Positions 1 through 8,451 of a stretch of 64,000 nucleotides of DNA are shown here, piece after piece. Position 1 is the first letter of the stretch. Each line of letters starts with the position of its first letter. Source of the stretch: Lysobacteraceae bacterium (GTDB lineage Bacteria; Pseudomonadota; Gammaproteobacteria; Xanthomonadales; Xanthomonadaceae); NCBI GenBank assembly GCA_023954075.1, contig JAMLIV010000008.1, positions 1 through 64,000 on the forward strand, read 5' to 3'. Below the pieces are notes generated by a model. The model searched no databases, had not been told where the DNA came from, and saw only the letters and a program-made list of their open reading frames with translations. Made by a program: the position numbers and the translations under genes.

Positions 1-1
1 C

Positions 2-631
2 GCCGACGGCGCACTCAACACCGCCAGCAACGCCGACGGCGGCACCTGGACTTACGCTTACAACAAGCGTCGCCTGCCCACTTCCGAATCACTGGCGCTG
101 GGCGGGCGCACATTTGCCATCGGCTACGGCTACACCGGCCTGGGCGACGTGTCCACGCTCACCTACCCCAGCGGCCTGAGCGTGAGCTTCGCCCCCAACG
201 CCCTGGGCCAGCCAAGGCAGGCCGGCACCTACGCCAGCACGGCCACCTATCACCCCAATGGCAGCTTGGCCGGCTTCACCTACGGCAACGGCCTCACCCA
301 CAGCCGCAGCCTCAACGCGCGCGGCCTGCCGCAGCGCATCCGCGACCACAGCGGGGTCGCCTCGCGGCTGGACTACAGCTACGGCTACGACAGGCACGGC
401 AACGTCACCTCCATCCTCGACGGCGTGAACGCCAACGAGAACCGCAGCCTGCAATACGACGCGCGCGATCGCCCGATCAGCGCCACCGCGCCCAACATCT
501 ACGGCGAGGAGATCTACGACTACGACGCGCTCGACAACGTGCGCCGCGTGGCCGGCTATCCCAACGGCCTGGGCGGCTACGTGCAGGACCACCGCTACCA
601 GTACGACGCCAAGCAGGAGTCTATAAATTGA
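2..631 (+). pseudogene. RHS/YD-repeat protein, 3' fragment cut by an IS256-type element
   Basis: This frame is open from the left edge of the window, so the gene begins outside it. It carries tyrosine-aspartate repeats typical of RHS proteins (YGYDRHGNVTSI, LQYDARDRPI, YDYDALDNV, YQYDAKQ). RHS proteins are large surface or secreted beta-cage proteins, often toxin carriers. The last RHS-like residues are YQYDAKQ at about 598-616. The reading then passes into unrelated sequence and stops at 629-631, just before the transposase gene. The toxic or C-terminal portion is therefore missing. I see the repeats directly; the interruption by an insertion sequence is inferred from the adjacent transposase. 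Without the upstream part I cannot say whether a toxin or an immunity gene was ever present. Confidence 0.8.
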
Positions 632-1131
632 ACCGTGTATCTGCCTCCTGATAAACAGCCAAGAAGGCAGAGGAGAGCAGGCACATGGAACTGAGCAAGG
701 CGACGTTGGATGAGTTGACGGCGGACTGCAGGACGCCGGGAGACGTGGAGAAGCTGTTTTCGCAGATGTTGCAGCACATGATCAACCGCTCGCTGGAAGC
801 GGAGATGCAGGCGCACGTGGGTCATGCGCCGCATGGTCGCAGCAGCGGCAATGCGCGCAACGGCAAGAGCCGCAAGACGGTGCGCAGCACGCTGGGCGAG
901 CTGCAGGTCGAGACGCCACGCGACCGCGACGGCAGCTTCGAGCCGCAGTTGGTGAAGAAGCGGCAAGTGCGGTTGGCCGGGATGGAGGAGAAGATTCTGG
1001 CGCTGTACGCCCGCGGCATGACCACGCGCGGCATCGAGACCGCGCTGGTGGACTTGTACGGGGTGGAGATTTCCCACGCGCTGATCGCGCAGGCGACCGA
1101 CGCGGTACTGGACCAGGCGCGGGCGTGGCCG
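617..1131 (+). mobile_element. Truncated IS256-family insertion sequence
   Basis: The element holds the first third of an IS256-type transposase (685-1140) and a short AT-richer left end just after the RHS reading frame breaks, about 616-618. No matching inverted copy of the left end is found between 1131 and 1325, so the right end is lost and the element is probably immobile. Boundaries are estimates: left from the break in the YD repeats, right from the loss of transposase similarity. Confidence 0.6.
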
Positions 1132-1140
1132 AGCGGGTGA
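685..1140 (+). pseudogene. IS256-family transposase, N-terminal fragment
   Basis: This codes for 151 residues against about 400 in complete IS256 (Mutator-like) transposases. The N-terminal DNA-binding region is recognisable: a run ending SLEAEMQAHVGHAPHG, the RNGKSRKTV stretch, ETPRDRDGSFEPQLV, then ALYARGMTTRGIE and VEISHALIAQATDAV. The similarity ends at ARAW, near 1128, and the frame closes four codons later. The DDE catalytic domain is absent, so it cannot transpose. An AGGAGAG ribosome-binding site lies about 8 bases before the ATG. The break coincides with a 17-base palindrome at 1131-1147. Confidence 0.85.
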
Positions 1141-1288
1141 CCCGCTCCATCGCCTTCGGCGCGCTCGTGCGTCTGGTGCTGGTGGCCGCCAGGCGGCTGG
1201 ACGCCGACAGCGGCACCGATCGCATGCTGGCGCGCGCCGAAGGCGATGCCGCCGAACCGGCCGGCCCACCGCAACGCCGCGCGGCGGG
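1141..1288. other. Unassigned segment after the IS fragment
   Basis: This stretch follows the truncated transposase and precedes the sodB terminator. It is coding-like on both strands, but I recognise no family in any frame. It is probably debris of whatever gene lay to the right of the deleted IS256 part. No right inverted repeat is visible. Confidence 0.3.
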
Positions 1289-1315
1289 CCGGGCCCCGCG
1301 CGCGGGGCCCGGCGG
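1286..1315 (-). terminator. GC-rich hairpin after sodB
   Basis: A perfect inverted repeat, ccgggccccgcg facing cgcggggcccgg, lies just beyond the sodB stop on the minus strand. There is no clear U-tract, so it may act as a 3' stabiliser or a Rho-assisted terminator. Confidence 0.5.
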
Positions 1316-1325
1316 CGTACGCGGA

Positions 1326-1904
1326 TTACTTCAGGCGACCGGCCACGAACTCCCAGTTCACCAGGTTCCAGAAGTGCTCCAGGTACTTGGGGCGGGCGTT
1401 GCGGTAGTCGATGTAGTAGGCGTGCTCCCATACGTCGCAGGTCAGGAGCGGGGTGTCGTCGCCGGTGATCGGGGTACCGGCGTTGGAGGTGCTGACCAGG
1501 CCGAGCGAGCCGTCGGGACGCTGCACCAGCCAGCCCCAGCCTGAACCGAAGGTACCGATCGACAGCTTGGTGAATTCTTCCCTGAACGCATCGAACGAGC
1601 CGAAGGCCTTGGCGATGGCCTCACCCAGCTTGCCGTTGGGCGCGCCGCCGCCGTTGGGCGAAAGGCACTGCCAGTAAAAGTTGTGGTTCCAGACCTGGGC
1701 GGCGTTGTTGAACATGCCGCCCTGCGCCTTGCGCACGATGGCTTCCAGACTGGCGTCTTCCAGCTCGGTGCCCTTGATCTGGTTGTTCAGGTTGGTGACG
1801 TAGGCCTGATGGTGCTTGCCGTAGTGGAAGTCGATCGTCTCGGCGGAAATGTGCGGCTCCAGCGCCTCGCGCGCATACGGCAACGGGGGAAGTTCGATGG
1901 CCAT
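1326..1904 (-). CDS. sodB: Iron superoxide dismutase
   Basis: The 192-residue product converts superoxide to oxygen and hydrogen peroxide in the cytoplasm. It starts [11 protein letters not shown] and carries metal ligands in the usual places: His in [11 protein letters not shown], His in VWNHNFYW, and the [11 protein letters not shown] signature with Asp and His. The Gly-rich FGSGWGWLV segment is also typical. Its length matches the single-domain Fe/Mn family. Features such as [14 protein letters not shown] fit the iron type better than the manganese type, though metal choice cannot be proved from sequence. An AGGAGA site lies before the ATG. The gene is monocistronic, divergent from the glutaredoxin gene, and followed by a strong hairpin. 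Confidence 0.95.
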   Translation of the reverse strand: MAIELPPLPYAREALEPHISAETIDFHYGKHHQAYVTNLNNQIKGTELEDASLEAIVRKAQGGMFNNAAQVWNHNFYWQCLSPNGGGAPNGKLGEAIAKAFGSFDAFREEFTKLSIGTFGSGWGWLVQRPDGSLGLVSTSNAGTPITGDDTPLLTCDVWEHAYYIDYRNARPKYLEHFWNLVNWEFVAGRLK

Positions 1905-2038
1905 GGTGGCTCTCCTTGGGTTCGGGTGGACGGAACGCGCGCACGGGGTGCGGCGACAACGGCTACAATTCTAGCCCACTCCATGTCCGGCCCATTGCCG
2001 GCATCTCCCCATTCCTTTCGGAAACTCATTGGAGCACG

Positions 2039-2359
2039 ATGAGCGCCACCCAACGCATCCGCGCGCAGCTCGCCGCCCATCCGGTCGTGCTGTTCATGAA
2101 GGGCACCCCGGAATACCCGATGTGCGGCTGTTCCGAGCGCGCCGTACGCGCGCTGGAGACCTGCGGAAGGCCCTTCCACGCGGTCAACATCCTCGCCGAC
2201 CCCGAGATCCGCGCGCAGCTGCCGCGTCATTCCAACTGGCCCACCTTCCCGCAGCTGTTCATCGGCGGGGAGCTGATCGGCGGCAGCGACATCACGGTGG
2301 AACTGCACCAGCAGGGTGAGCTTCAGCAGATGGTGGCCGAAGCGGTGAAGGAGGCGTGA
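2039..2359 (+). CDS. grxD: Monothiol glutaredoxin (Grx4 type) with CGCS active site
   Basis: The 106-residue protein belongs to the monothiol glutaredoxins that carry a shared [2Fe-2S] cluster with glutathione and help deliver Fe-S clusters or sense iron. Family marks are FMKGTPEYPMCG, the WPTFPQLFIGGELIGG core with the cis-Pro, and GGSDI near the end. The usual active site is CGFS; here it reads CGCS (Cys29, Gly30, Cys31, Ser32), adding a second cysteine two residues after the cluster ligand. The ATG at 2039 is chosen because the longer frame upstream has no family similarity. The stop overlaps the start of the next gene by one base, so the two are probably one transcript. Confidence 0.9.
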   Translation: MSATQRIRAQLAAHPVVLFMKGTPEYPMCGCSERAVRALETCGRPFHAVNILADPEIRAQLPRHSNWPTFPQLFIGGELIGGSDITVELHQQGELQQMVAEAVKEA

Positions 2360-3144
2360 TGGCGGCAAATGACAGCGCCGCATCACGGCCGCTGGCCAAC
2401 CGCACCATCCTGATCACGGGTGCCAACGGCGGCCTCGGCGAGGCGGTGGCGCGCGCCAGCGCCGCAGCCGGGGCTGACGTGGTGCTGCTGGGCCGGCGCG
2501 TGCCCAGACTCACCCGTCTGCATGATGAACTGGAGGCGGCAGGCTGCCGCACGCCTTCGATCTACCCGATGGATCTGTCCGGTGCGACACCCGAGGACTA
2601 CGACGTCCTGGCGCGCGCCATCGCCGACGAGTACGGCCGGCTGGATGGCATCGTGCACTGCGCGGCCGAACTCAAGGGCTTGTCCTCGCTTCAGAACCTG
2701 CCGCTGGAAGACTGGTTCACCGGCCTGCATGTGAACCTCACCGCGCCCTTTCTCCTCACCCGCGCCTGCCTGCCGCTCCTGCGCGAGCGCGAGGATGCCT
2801 GCGTCCTGTTCGCGCTGGACGATGCGCAGCGCACCGCACGCGCCTTCTGGGGCCCGTACGGCGTGGCAAAACACGCGCTGCGCGGTCTGGTCTCGATCCT
2901 GGCCGATGAGCTGGAGAACTCGCCAATCCGCGTGCACGGCGTGGAACCCGGCCCGATGCGCAGCGCGCTGCGAGCGCGCGCGTTTTTCGCCGAGGACGCC
3001 TCCACCCTGCCCGATCCTTCGGCCTACGCCCGGGCCTGCGTGCAGCTTCTGGCCGGGACCGACCGCGCCGCACCGCGCTTCGTCACGCTGCAGCCGCATT
3101 CGATCGCACCGCGCAGCCTTGGGCTGGCAACCTTCGCCGGCTGA
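2359..3144 (+). CDS. SDR-family oxidoreductase, YciK-like
   Basis: This 261-residue short-chain dehydrogenase/reductase has the NAD(P)-binding TGANGGLGEA motif near the start and a catalytic Tyr-x-x-x-Lys in YGVAKHA. The NAG-like position reads HCAAEL. The catalytic Ser position appears as part of FALDDAQ, so the classical Ser is not obvious. YciK-type proteins are often found in Gammaproteobacteria; their substrate is unknown. The ATG at 2359 overlaps the glutaredoxin stop (ATGA), which implies translational coupling. An in-frame GTG three bases earlier is a less likely start. The cofactor fold is seen in the sequence; the physiological substrate cannot be inferred. Confidence 0.85.
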   Translation: MAANDSAASRPLANRTILITGANGGLGEAVARASAAAGADVVLLGRRVPRLTRLHDELEAAGCRTPSIYPMDLSGATPEDYDVLARAIADEYGRLDGIVHCAAELKGLSSLQNLPLEDWFTGLHVNLTAPFLLTRACLPLLREREDACVLFALDDAQRTARAFWGPYGVAKHALRGLVSILADELENSPIRVHGVEPGPMRSALRARAFFAEDASTLPDPSAYARACVQLLAGTDRAAPRFVTLQPHSIAPRSLGLATFAG

Positions 3145-3211
3145 TCATCGCGGCTCCCGATGCACGGCCGCGACTCATCGCCTGTCCCGCTTCTCACCTG
3201 AATCTCCCGCC

Positions 3212-5215
3212 ATGACCCGATCCTCGACGCTGACCTCGCTGGCCCTGCTTCTCGCTCTGGCGCTGCCGCCGGGCGCGCGGGCCGATGCCATGCTCGACCC
3301 GCGCGCCTTCGATACCGCCACGCCCGCCTGCGCCGACTTCTACCAGCACGCCAACGGCGGCTGGCTGCGCGACAACCCGGTGCCCGCTGGCTTCGCGAGC
3401 TGGGGCACCTTCGAGGAGGTCGGATTGCAGGGCCTGCAGCAGCAGCGCACCCTGCTGGAACAGGCGGCCACCAGCAGCGACCACGTCGAACGCCTGCTCG
3501 GCGATCTGTACGCCAGCGGCATGGACGAGGCCGCGGTGGAAGCCGCGGGTGCCGCGCCGCTGCAGCCGCTGCTGGCGCGCATCGACAGGATCGCCAAGAC
3601 CCGCGACGTCGCGCCGGTGATCGCCGAACTGCACGCGCGCGGCATTCCGGTGCTGTTCGACTTCGGTGTCAACGATGACCTGAGGAATCCGGCCAAGCGC
3701 ATCGCCTACGCCAATCAGGGCGGGCTGGGACTGGCGGACCGCGACTACTACCTGCGCGAAGATGCCGACACGCGCCTGCTGCTGACCGCCTATCTGGGCT
3801 ACGTCGAGCGGCTTCTGACGCTCAGCGGCAGCCCCGCGCCGGCCGCCGATGCCGAAGCCGTGCTCGCCATCGAAAAGCGCCTCGCGGCAGCCTCGCTGAC
3901 GCTCCTGCAGCTGCGCGATCCGGTGATTTCCTACCGCGTCGTGGCGATCCGCGAGCTGGACAAGTCCTACCCGGCGCTGGCCTGGTCGAAGTTCATCAGA
4001 ACCCAGGGCCTGGCGAAGGACGCCACGATCTCGCTGGCGCACAGCGCCTTCTTCCGCGAGGCCAACGCCCTGGTCAGCGGCCTCTCGCCGGCGCAATGGC
4101 GTGCCTACCTGCGATTTCATGCGGCGCACGCGCTCGCGCCCTATCTCTCGCGCGGCTACCTCGACGCGCACGACGCCATGTACCTGCGCACCCTGCGCGG
4201 CTCGCAGGAGCCGATGCCGCGCTGGCGGCGCGTGCTGGGAACGGTCGACACGCTGATGGGTCCGGCGCTGGGTCAAAGCTACCTGCGCACGCACTTTCCG
4301 CCGGCTTCGCGCGAGGCGGCGGAGGCGCTGGTCGAGAACATCCGCCTCACCCTGCGCGGCAAGCTCGAGGACGCGAGCTGGCTGGGCACCCAGGCACGCG
4401 CGGCGGCGCTGGAGAAGATCGACTCGGTCGACGTCAAACTCGGCGGCCCCGAGGCGGAGTTCGGCTACGAGGGGCTCAAGCTCGACACCAAATCCTATGC
4501 CGGCAACGTGCTGGCGATCGCCGCCTGGCTGCATCGCCACCATATGGCCGCAGCCGACAAGGTGCGCGAGGAATGGCAGTGGCCGCAGCCGGCGCAGGCG
4601 GTCAACGTGTTCTACGATCCGGCGCGCAACCAGCTGGTGGTGCCGGCCGGCCTGATGCAGCCGCCGATCTTCCAGGCCGGCGGCGATGCCGCGATCAACT
4701 ACGGTGGCCTGGGCAGCATCGTGGCGCACGAACTGATGCGCGGCTTCGACGCCATCGGCAGCCGCTTCGATGCCCAGGGCCGCATCGCGCCGTGGTGGCA
4801 GGAGGCGGACAGCAACGCCTTCAACGCACGTTTCGAACCGCTGCGTTCCCAGTACGACGCCTATCCGGTACTGGGACAGGTCAAGGTCAACGGCCACCTC
4901 ACCCTGCCCGAGAACATCGCCGACCTCGCCGGCGTCGAGATCGCGCGTGCCGCGCTCGACGCGCTCGGCCCGCTGCCCGCCGAAGGCACCCTCAGCGCGG
5001 CGCAGCGCTACTACCTCGCCCATGCGCGGCTGTGGCGTCGCAACTACCGCGACGAGGAGCTGCAGCTGCTCTCGCGCATCGACGTGCACGCCCCGGCGAA
5101 GTGGCGCGTCAACGGCCCGCTCGCCAACCTCATGCCCTTCGCCACGGCCTTCAGTTGCAAGGTCGGCAAGGATTCGATGATGCGCGCGGAAAAAGACCGC
5201 GTCACGGTGTTCTGA
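3212..5215 (+). CDS. M13-family (neprilysin/PepO-like) metallopeptidase with altered zinc motif
   Basis: The 667-residue protein has a signal peptide (residues 1 to about 25, ending PGARA-DA) and both M13 domains. Known landmarks follow in order: DFYQHANGGWL, the substrate-binding Asn-Phe-Tyr region (VNVFYDPARNQ), VVPAGLMQPPIF, the zinc motif region, ENIADLAGVEIA, and the C-terminal FSCKVGKDSMMR. In active M13 enzymes the zinc site is HExxH followed by a Glu in ENIAD. Here it is HELMR: His506 and Glu507 are present, but the second His is Arg510, while Glu567 in ENIAD is intact. It may be a pseudopeptidase or have weak zinc binding. The ATG at 3212 is chosen because it begins a signal peptide; the longer upstream frame overlaps the SDR gene. 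Confidence 0.9.
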   Translation: MTRSSTLTSLALLLALALPPGARADAMLDPRAFDTATPACADFYQHANGGWLRDNPVPAGFASWGTFEEVGLQGLQQQRTLLEQAATSSDHVERLLGDLYASGMDEAAVEAAGAAPLQPLLARIDRIAKTRDVAPVIAELHARGIPVLFDFGVNDDLRNPAKRIAYANQGGLGLADRDYYLREDADTRLLLTAYLGYVERLLTLSGSPAPAADAEAVLAIEKRLAAASLTLLQLRDPVISYRVVAIRELDKSYPALAWSKFIRTQGLAKDATISLAHSAFFREANALVSGLSPAQWRAYLRFHAAHALAPYLSRGYLDAHDAMYLRTLRGSQEPMPRWRRVLGTVDTLMGPALGQSYLRTHFPPASREAAEALVENIRLTLRGKLEDASWLGTQARAAALEKIDSVDVKLGGPEAEFGYEGLKLDTKSYAGNVLAIAAWLHRHHMAAADKVREEWQWPQPAQAVNVFYDPARNQLVVPAGLMQPPIFQAGGDAAINYGGLGSIVAHELMRGFDAIGSRFDAQGRIAPWWQEADSNAFNARFEPLRSQYDAYPVLGQVKVNGHLTLPENIADLAGVEIARAALDALGPLPAEGTLSAAQRYYLAHARLWRRNYRDEELQLLSRIDVHAPAKWRVNGPLANLMPFATAFSCKVGKDSMMRAEKDRVTVF

Positions 5216-5246
5216 TGCCCGCGCCGCACCTCCCAGGAACCACGCC

Positions 5247-5807
5247 ATGCTGACCGCCAGCGCCCGCCTTGCCCTGCCCGACTGGATTCACGCCGAAGTC
5301 GATGCGGCTGCCCTCTACCCGACCGACGAGGCGCGCATGGCGCTGGCCGTGCGGCTGTCGGCGCTCAACGTCGAGCGCGGCACCGGCGGCCCGTTCGGCG
5401 CCGCGATCTTCGATGCGCAGGGCCGGCTGCTGTCGGTCGGCGTCAATCGCGTCGTGCCCGAATCCAGCTCCATCGCCCACGCCGAGATGATGGCCTACCT
5501 GCTCGCACAGGCCGCCACCGGCCGCGCGCGCCTCAACGACGGTCATCCGGGCATCACCCTGGCGGCCTCCGGACAGCCCTGCTGCATGTGCTACGGCGCG
5601 ACCTTCTGGGCCGGCATCGACACCCTCCTGATCGCCGCCAGCGCCGCCGACGTGATGGAGCTGACCGAGTTCGACGAAGGCCCGCTGCCGGCCGACTGGC
5701 GCGGAGAGCTGCGGCAGCGCGGCATCACCGTGCGTGAAGGCATCGCGCGCGACGCCGCGTGCGCGGTGCTCGCGCAGTACGCGCGCGGCGGCGGCACGCA
5801 CTACTGA
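5247..5807 (+). CDS. Nucleoside/guanine deaminase (CMP/dCMP deaminase fold)
   Basis: This 186-residue zinc deaminase carries the HAE motif (AHAEMMAYL), with His as zinc ligand and Glu as proton shuttle, and the second zinc site PCCMC. The surrounding AGIDTLLIAAS and EFDEGPLP segments resemble guanine deaminase GuaD and related nucleoside deaminases more than tRNA adenosine deaminase TadA. It probably deaminates a purine or cytidine-type base in the cytoplasm; the exact substrate is not certain. It lies 31 bases after the M13 gene and 3 bases before rlmM, so the three may be co-transcribed. Confidence 0.8.
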   Translation: MLTASARLALPDWIHAEVDAAALYPTDEARMALAVRLSALNVERGTGGPFGAAIFDAQGRLLSVGVNRVVPESSSIAHAEMMAYLLAQAATGRARLNDGHPGITLAASGQPCCMCYGATFWAGIDTLLIAASAADVMELTEFDEGPLPADWRGELRQRGITVREGIARDAACAVLAQYARGGGTHY

Positions 5808-5810
5808 TCC

Positions 5811-6869
5811 ATGGGCATCCTGATCCTCTGCCGCCCCGGCTTCGAGCCCGAAGCCGCGGCCGAAATCGCCGACTGGGCCGCCCGACATGAACTTGCCGGA
5901 TATCCCCAGGCCACGCGTGGCGAAGGCTGGGTCCGATTCCACTTTTTCGATCCCGCACCGGACCACGCCCTGCCCGGCCCCCGGGACCTGATCTTCGCGC
6001 GCCAGCGCGTGCGGGTGATCGCCGACCTGCCCGACCTGCCGCGCGAGGATCGCCTCGCGCCGATGCTTGCCGCGCTGCGCGAGGCCGGAATCACCCGGCT
6101 GGGCGATCTGATCGTCGAACACCCCGATTCCGACGCGGCGCGCCCGCTGGCGGGGCTCGCGCGCAGCTTCGGCAACGCGCTGCGCCCGGCGCTGCGCCGC
6201 GAGGGCTGGCTGGCGGAATTGTCCGATCCGCGCCTGCCTTGCCTGCACGTCTGCTTCCTCTCCGGCACCCACGTCCTGCTCGGCCTGTCCGAACCGCGTG
6301 GCGTACGGCTGTGGCCGCAGGGCATCGCGCGGCTGCGGGTTCCGAAGGACGCACCGAGCCGCTCGGCCGCCAAGCTCGAGGAGGCGCTGGAAACCCTGAT
6401 GAGCGCCGAGGAGCGCGCGCGCTGGTTGCAGCCCGGCATGACCGCCGCCGACCTCGGTGCCGCACCCGGCGGCTGGAGCTTCATCCTCGCGCGCCGCCAT
6501 GTGCGCGTCATCGCGATCGACAACGGCCCGATCCAGCCGGCCCTGCTCGACACCGGCCTGGTCGAACACCTGCGCGCCGACGGCTTCACCTGGCAACCAC
6601 CGCGCCCGCTCGACTGGATGGTCTGCGACATGGTGGAGCAGCCCCGTCGTGTCGCGGCGCGCATGGCCGACTGGTTCGTCCACGGCTGGTGCCGCCACGC
6701 CATCTTCAACCTCAAGCTGCCGATGAAGAAGCGCTGGGCCGAAGTACAGGCCAACCTCGGCGATTTCCACGCGCGCTGCGAAGCGGCGGACATCGCGGTA
6801 CAAACCCGCGCCCGCCAGCTCTACCACGACCGCGAGGAAATCACCGTACTGGCCTGGACCGGGCGTTGA
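5811..6869 (+). CDS. rlmM: 23S rRNA (cytidine-2498 2'-O)-methyltransferase
   Basis: The 352-residue protein fits RlmM, which methylates the ribose of C2498 in 23S rRNA. It has an N-terminal THUMP-like region and a C-terminal Rossmann methyltransferase. The SAM-binding motif is DLGAAPGGWSF at about residue 220. The family's catalytic residues appear at DWMVCDMVEQP and FNLKLPMKKRW (Lys-Asp-Lys-Glu type). Length and start (MGILILCRPGFE) match the family well. It begins 3 bases after the deaminase stop. Confidence 0.92.
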   Translation: MGILILCRPGFEPEAAAEIADWAARHELAGYPQATRGEGWVRFHFFDPAPDHALPGPRDLIFARQRVRVIADLPDLPREDRLAPMLAALREAGITRLGDLIVEHPDSDAARPLAGLARSFGNALRPALRREGWLAELSDPRLPCLHVCFLSGTHVLLGLSEPRGVRLWPQGIARLRVPKDAPSRSAAKLEEALETLMSAEERARWLQPGMTAADLGAAPGGWSFILARRHVRVIAIDNGPIQPALLDTGLVEHLRADGFTWQPPRPLDWMVCDMVEQPRRVAARMADWFVHGWCRHAIFNLKLPMKKRWAEVQANLGDFHARCEAADIAVQTRARQLYHDREEITVLAWTGR

Positions 6870-7034
6870 GGCACGCAAACGCCGGCGCACATCGCTGCCG
6901 GACTTGAGATTCACCGTACCGGACCCGATCAAGAACACAGGCCCGCACGCGTGCCGCGGCGCTGGTTTCCACGATTCGATTTCCTGCCGTCCGGCGCCTG
7001 AACTGCCGCCAGACGCACCCCTTGTGAGGACAGC

Positions 7035-8024
7035 ATGATTCCGTTTTCGATCCTGGACCTGGCGCCGATCCGCCAGGGCGGCACCGCCGCGCAGTCGTTC
7101 GCGGAAACCCGCGATCTGGCACAGTGGGCCGAGAGCCTGGGCTACCACCGCTACTGGCTGGCCGAGCACCACAACATGACCGGCATCGCCAGCGCCGCGA
7201 CCTCGGTGCTGATCGGCCATGTCGCCGGTGCCACCTCGCGCATCCGGGTCGGCGCCGGCGGCGTGATGCTGCCCAACCATGCGCCGCTGGTGATCGCCGA
7301 ACAGTTCGGCACACTGGCTTCGCTGTATCCGGACCGGATCGATCTCGGCCTTGGCCGCGCGCCGGGCACCGACCAGCGCACCGCGCATGCCCTGCGCCGC
7401 AATCTGACCGGTGATGTCGACGGTTTCCCCGATGATGTCAACGAGTTGATCGGCTATTTCGCCCCGGCGCGTCCGGGCCAGGCAGTGCAGGCGGTGCCGG
7501 GTGCCGGCCTGGATGTGGCGGTCTGGATCTTGGGCTCGAGCCTCTATGGCGCACAGCTGGCGGCGATGATGGGCCTGCCCTACTCCTTCGCCTCGCATTT
7601 CGCGCCGGCGCAGCTGGATGCCGCGCTTTCCACCTATCGCCGCCTGTTCCGCGCTTCGGCGCGGCTGGACAAGTCCCGCGCGATGGTCGCGGCAAACGTG
7701 ATCCTGGCCGACGACGGCGACGAGGCGCGGCTGGCGGCAACCTCGCAGCAGCAGCAGTTCGTGCAGCTGATCCGCAACCAGCCCGGCCAGCTGCCGCCGC
7801 CGCGGGCGGACATGGAAAGCTTCTGGTCGCCGGCCGAACGCGCGCACGTGGAAAAAACCCTGTCGGTCAGCTTCGTCGGCTCACCGGCCGAGGTCGAGCC
7901 CCAGCTGCGGGCGTTCATTCAAAGCACCGGCGCCGACGAGCTGATCGTCAACTGCCACGTCCACGACCACCGCGTACGCCGCCGTTCACTGGAGCTGCTT
8001 GCGCAGCTGCGCGAGCGGGTTTGA
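7035..8024 (+). CDS. LLM-class flavin-dependent oxidoreductase
   Basis: This 329-residue protein is a luciferase-like monooxygenase (single-chain, MsnO8/YhbW-like). Typical segments are [47 protein letters not shown] and the C-terminal SFVGSPAEV. Such enzymes use reduced FMN or F420; F420 is less likely in this setting. The substrate is unknown. A TGAGGA site precedes the ATG at 7035. The 165 bases between rlmM and this gene show no gene or clear regulatory signal. Confidence 0.85.
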   Translation: MIPFSILDLAPIRQGGTAAQSFAETRDLAQWAESLGYHRYWLAEHHNMTGIASAATSVLIGHVAGATSRIRVGAGGVMLPNHAPLVIAEQFGTLASLYPDRIDLGLGRAPGTDQRTAHALRRNLTGDVDGFPDDVNELIGYFAPARPGQAVQAVPGAGLDVAVWILGSSLYGAQLAAMMGLPYSFASHFAPAQLDAALSTYRRLFRASARLDKSRAMVAANVILADDGDEARLAATSQQQQFVQLIRNQPGQLPPPRADMESFWSPAERAHVEKTLSVSFVGSPAEVEPQLRAFIQSTGADELIVNCHVHDHRVRRRSLELLAQLRERV

Positions 8025-8074
8025 GGCGATCGTCGGCGCATCCGGTCTGCGGGCACGAATCGCGAGCGTCGCGA

Positions 8075-8428
8075 TCAGCCCGGTGGCCACACCATCTGGC
8101 GACCGGCGAGGAGGTGCAGGTGGATGTGGTAGACGGTCTGGCCGCCCCAGGCGTTGCAGTTCATCACCACGCGGTAGCCTTCTTCGGCAAAGCCGTGTTC
8201 GCGGGCGTAACCGGCGGCCGCGAGCATCAGCTGCCCCAGCAGTTCGGCCTGGTCGGGGGTGGCGTCGTTGAGCGTGGGAATGTAGCGCTTGGGGATGAAC
8301 AGGATGTGGGTCGGTGCTTTGGGATCGATGTCGTGGAACCCCAGCACGCGCTCGTCTTCGTAGACGATTTTCGCCGGGATTTCGCGCCGGATGATCTTGC
8401 CGAAGAGGGTGTCGTTGGGTTGGGTCAT
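8075..8428 (-). CDS. HIT-family protein (HinT-like)
   Basis: The 117-residue protein has the histidine triad HIHLHLL near the C-terminus and the family entry sequence DTLFGKIIRREIPAKIVYEDE. HinT proteins hydrolyse purine nucleoside phosphoramidates. The start at 8428 follows a GGAGG site; the longer open frame upstream overlaps recR and has no similarity. It is the last gene of a minus-strand group with recR, ebfC and dnaX. Confidence 0.92.
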   Translation of the reverse strand: MTQPNDTLFGKIIRREIPAKIVYEDERVLGFHDIDPKAPTHILFIPKRYIPTLNDATPDQAELLGQLMLAAAGYAREHGFAEEGYRVVMNCNAWGGQTVYHIHLHLLAGRQMVWPPG

Positions 8429-8451
8429 GGGGTCCTCCGAAAGGTTGTGGC

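Noticed and set aside
3194-5248. Long open frame on the minus strand opposite the M13 peptidase gene
   Set aside because: It is a shadow frame caused by high GC; it has repetitive Arg/Gly/Ala composition and no recognisable family, while the plus strand encodes a clear peptidase.
5202-7847. 881-residue minus-strand frame over the deaminase, rlmM and LLM genes
   Set aside because: It spans three unrelated genes on the plus strand and has no family motif.
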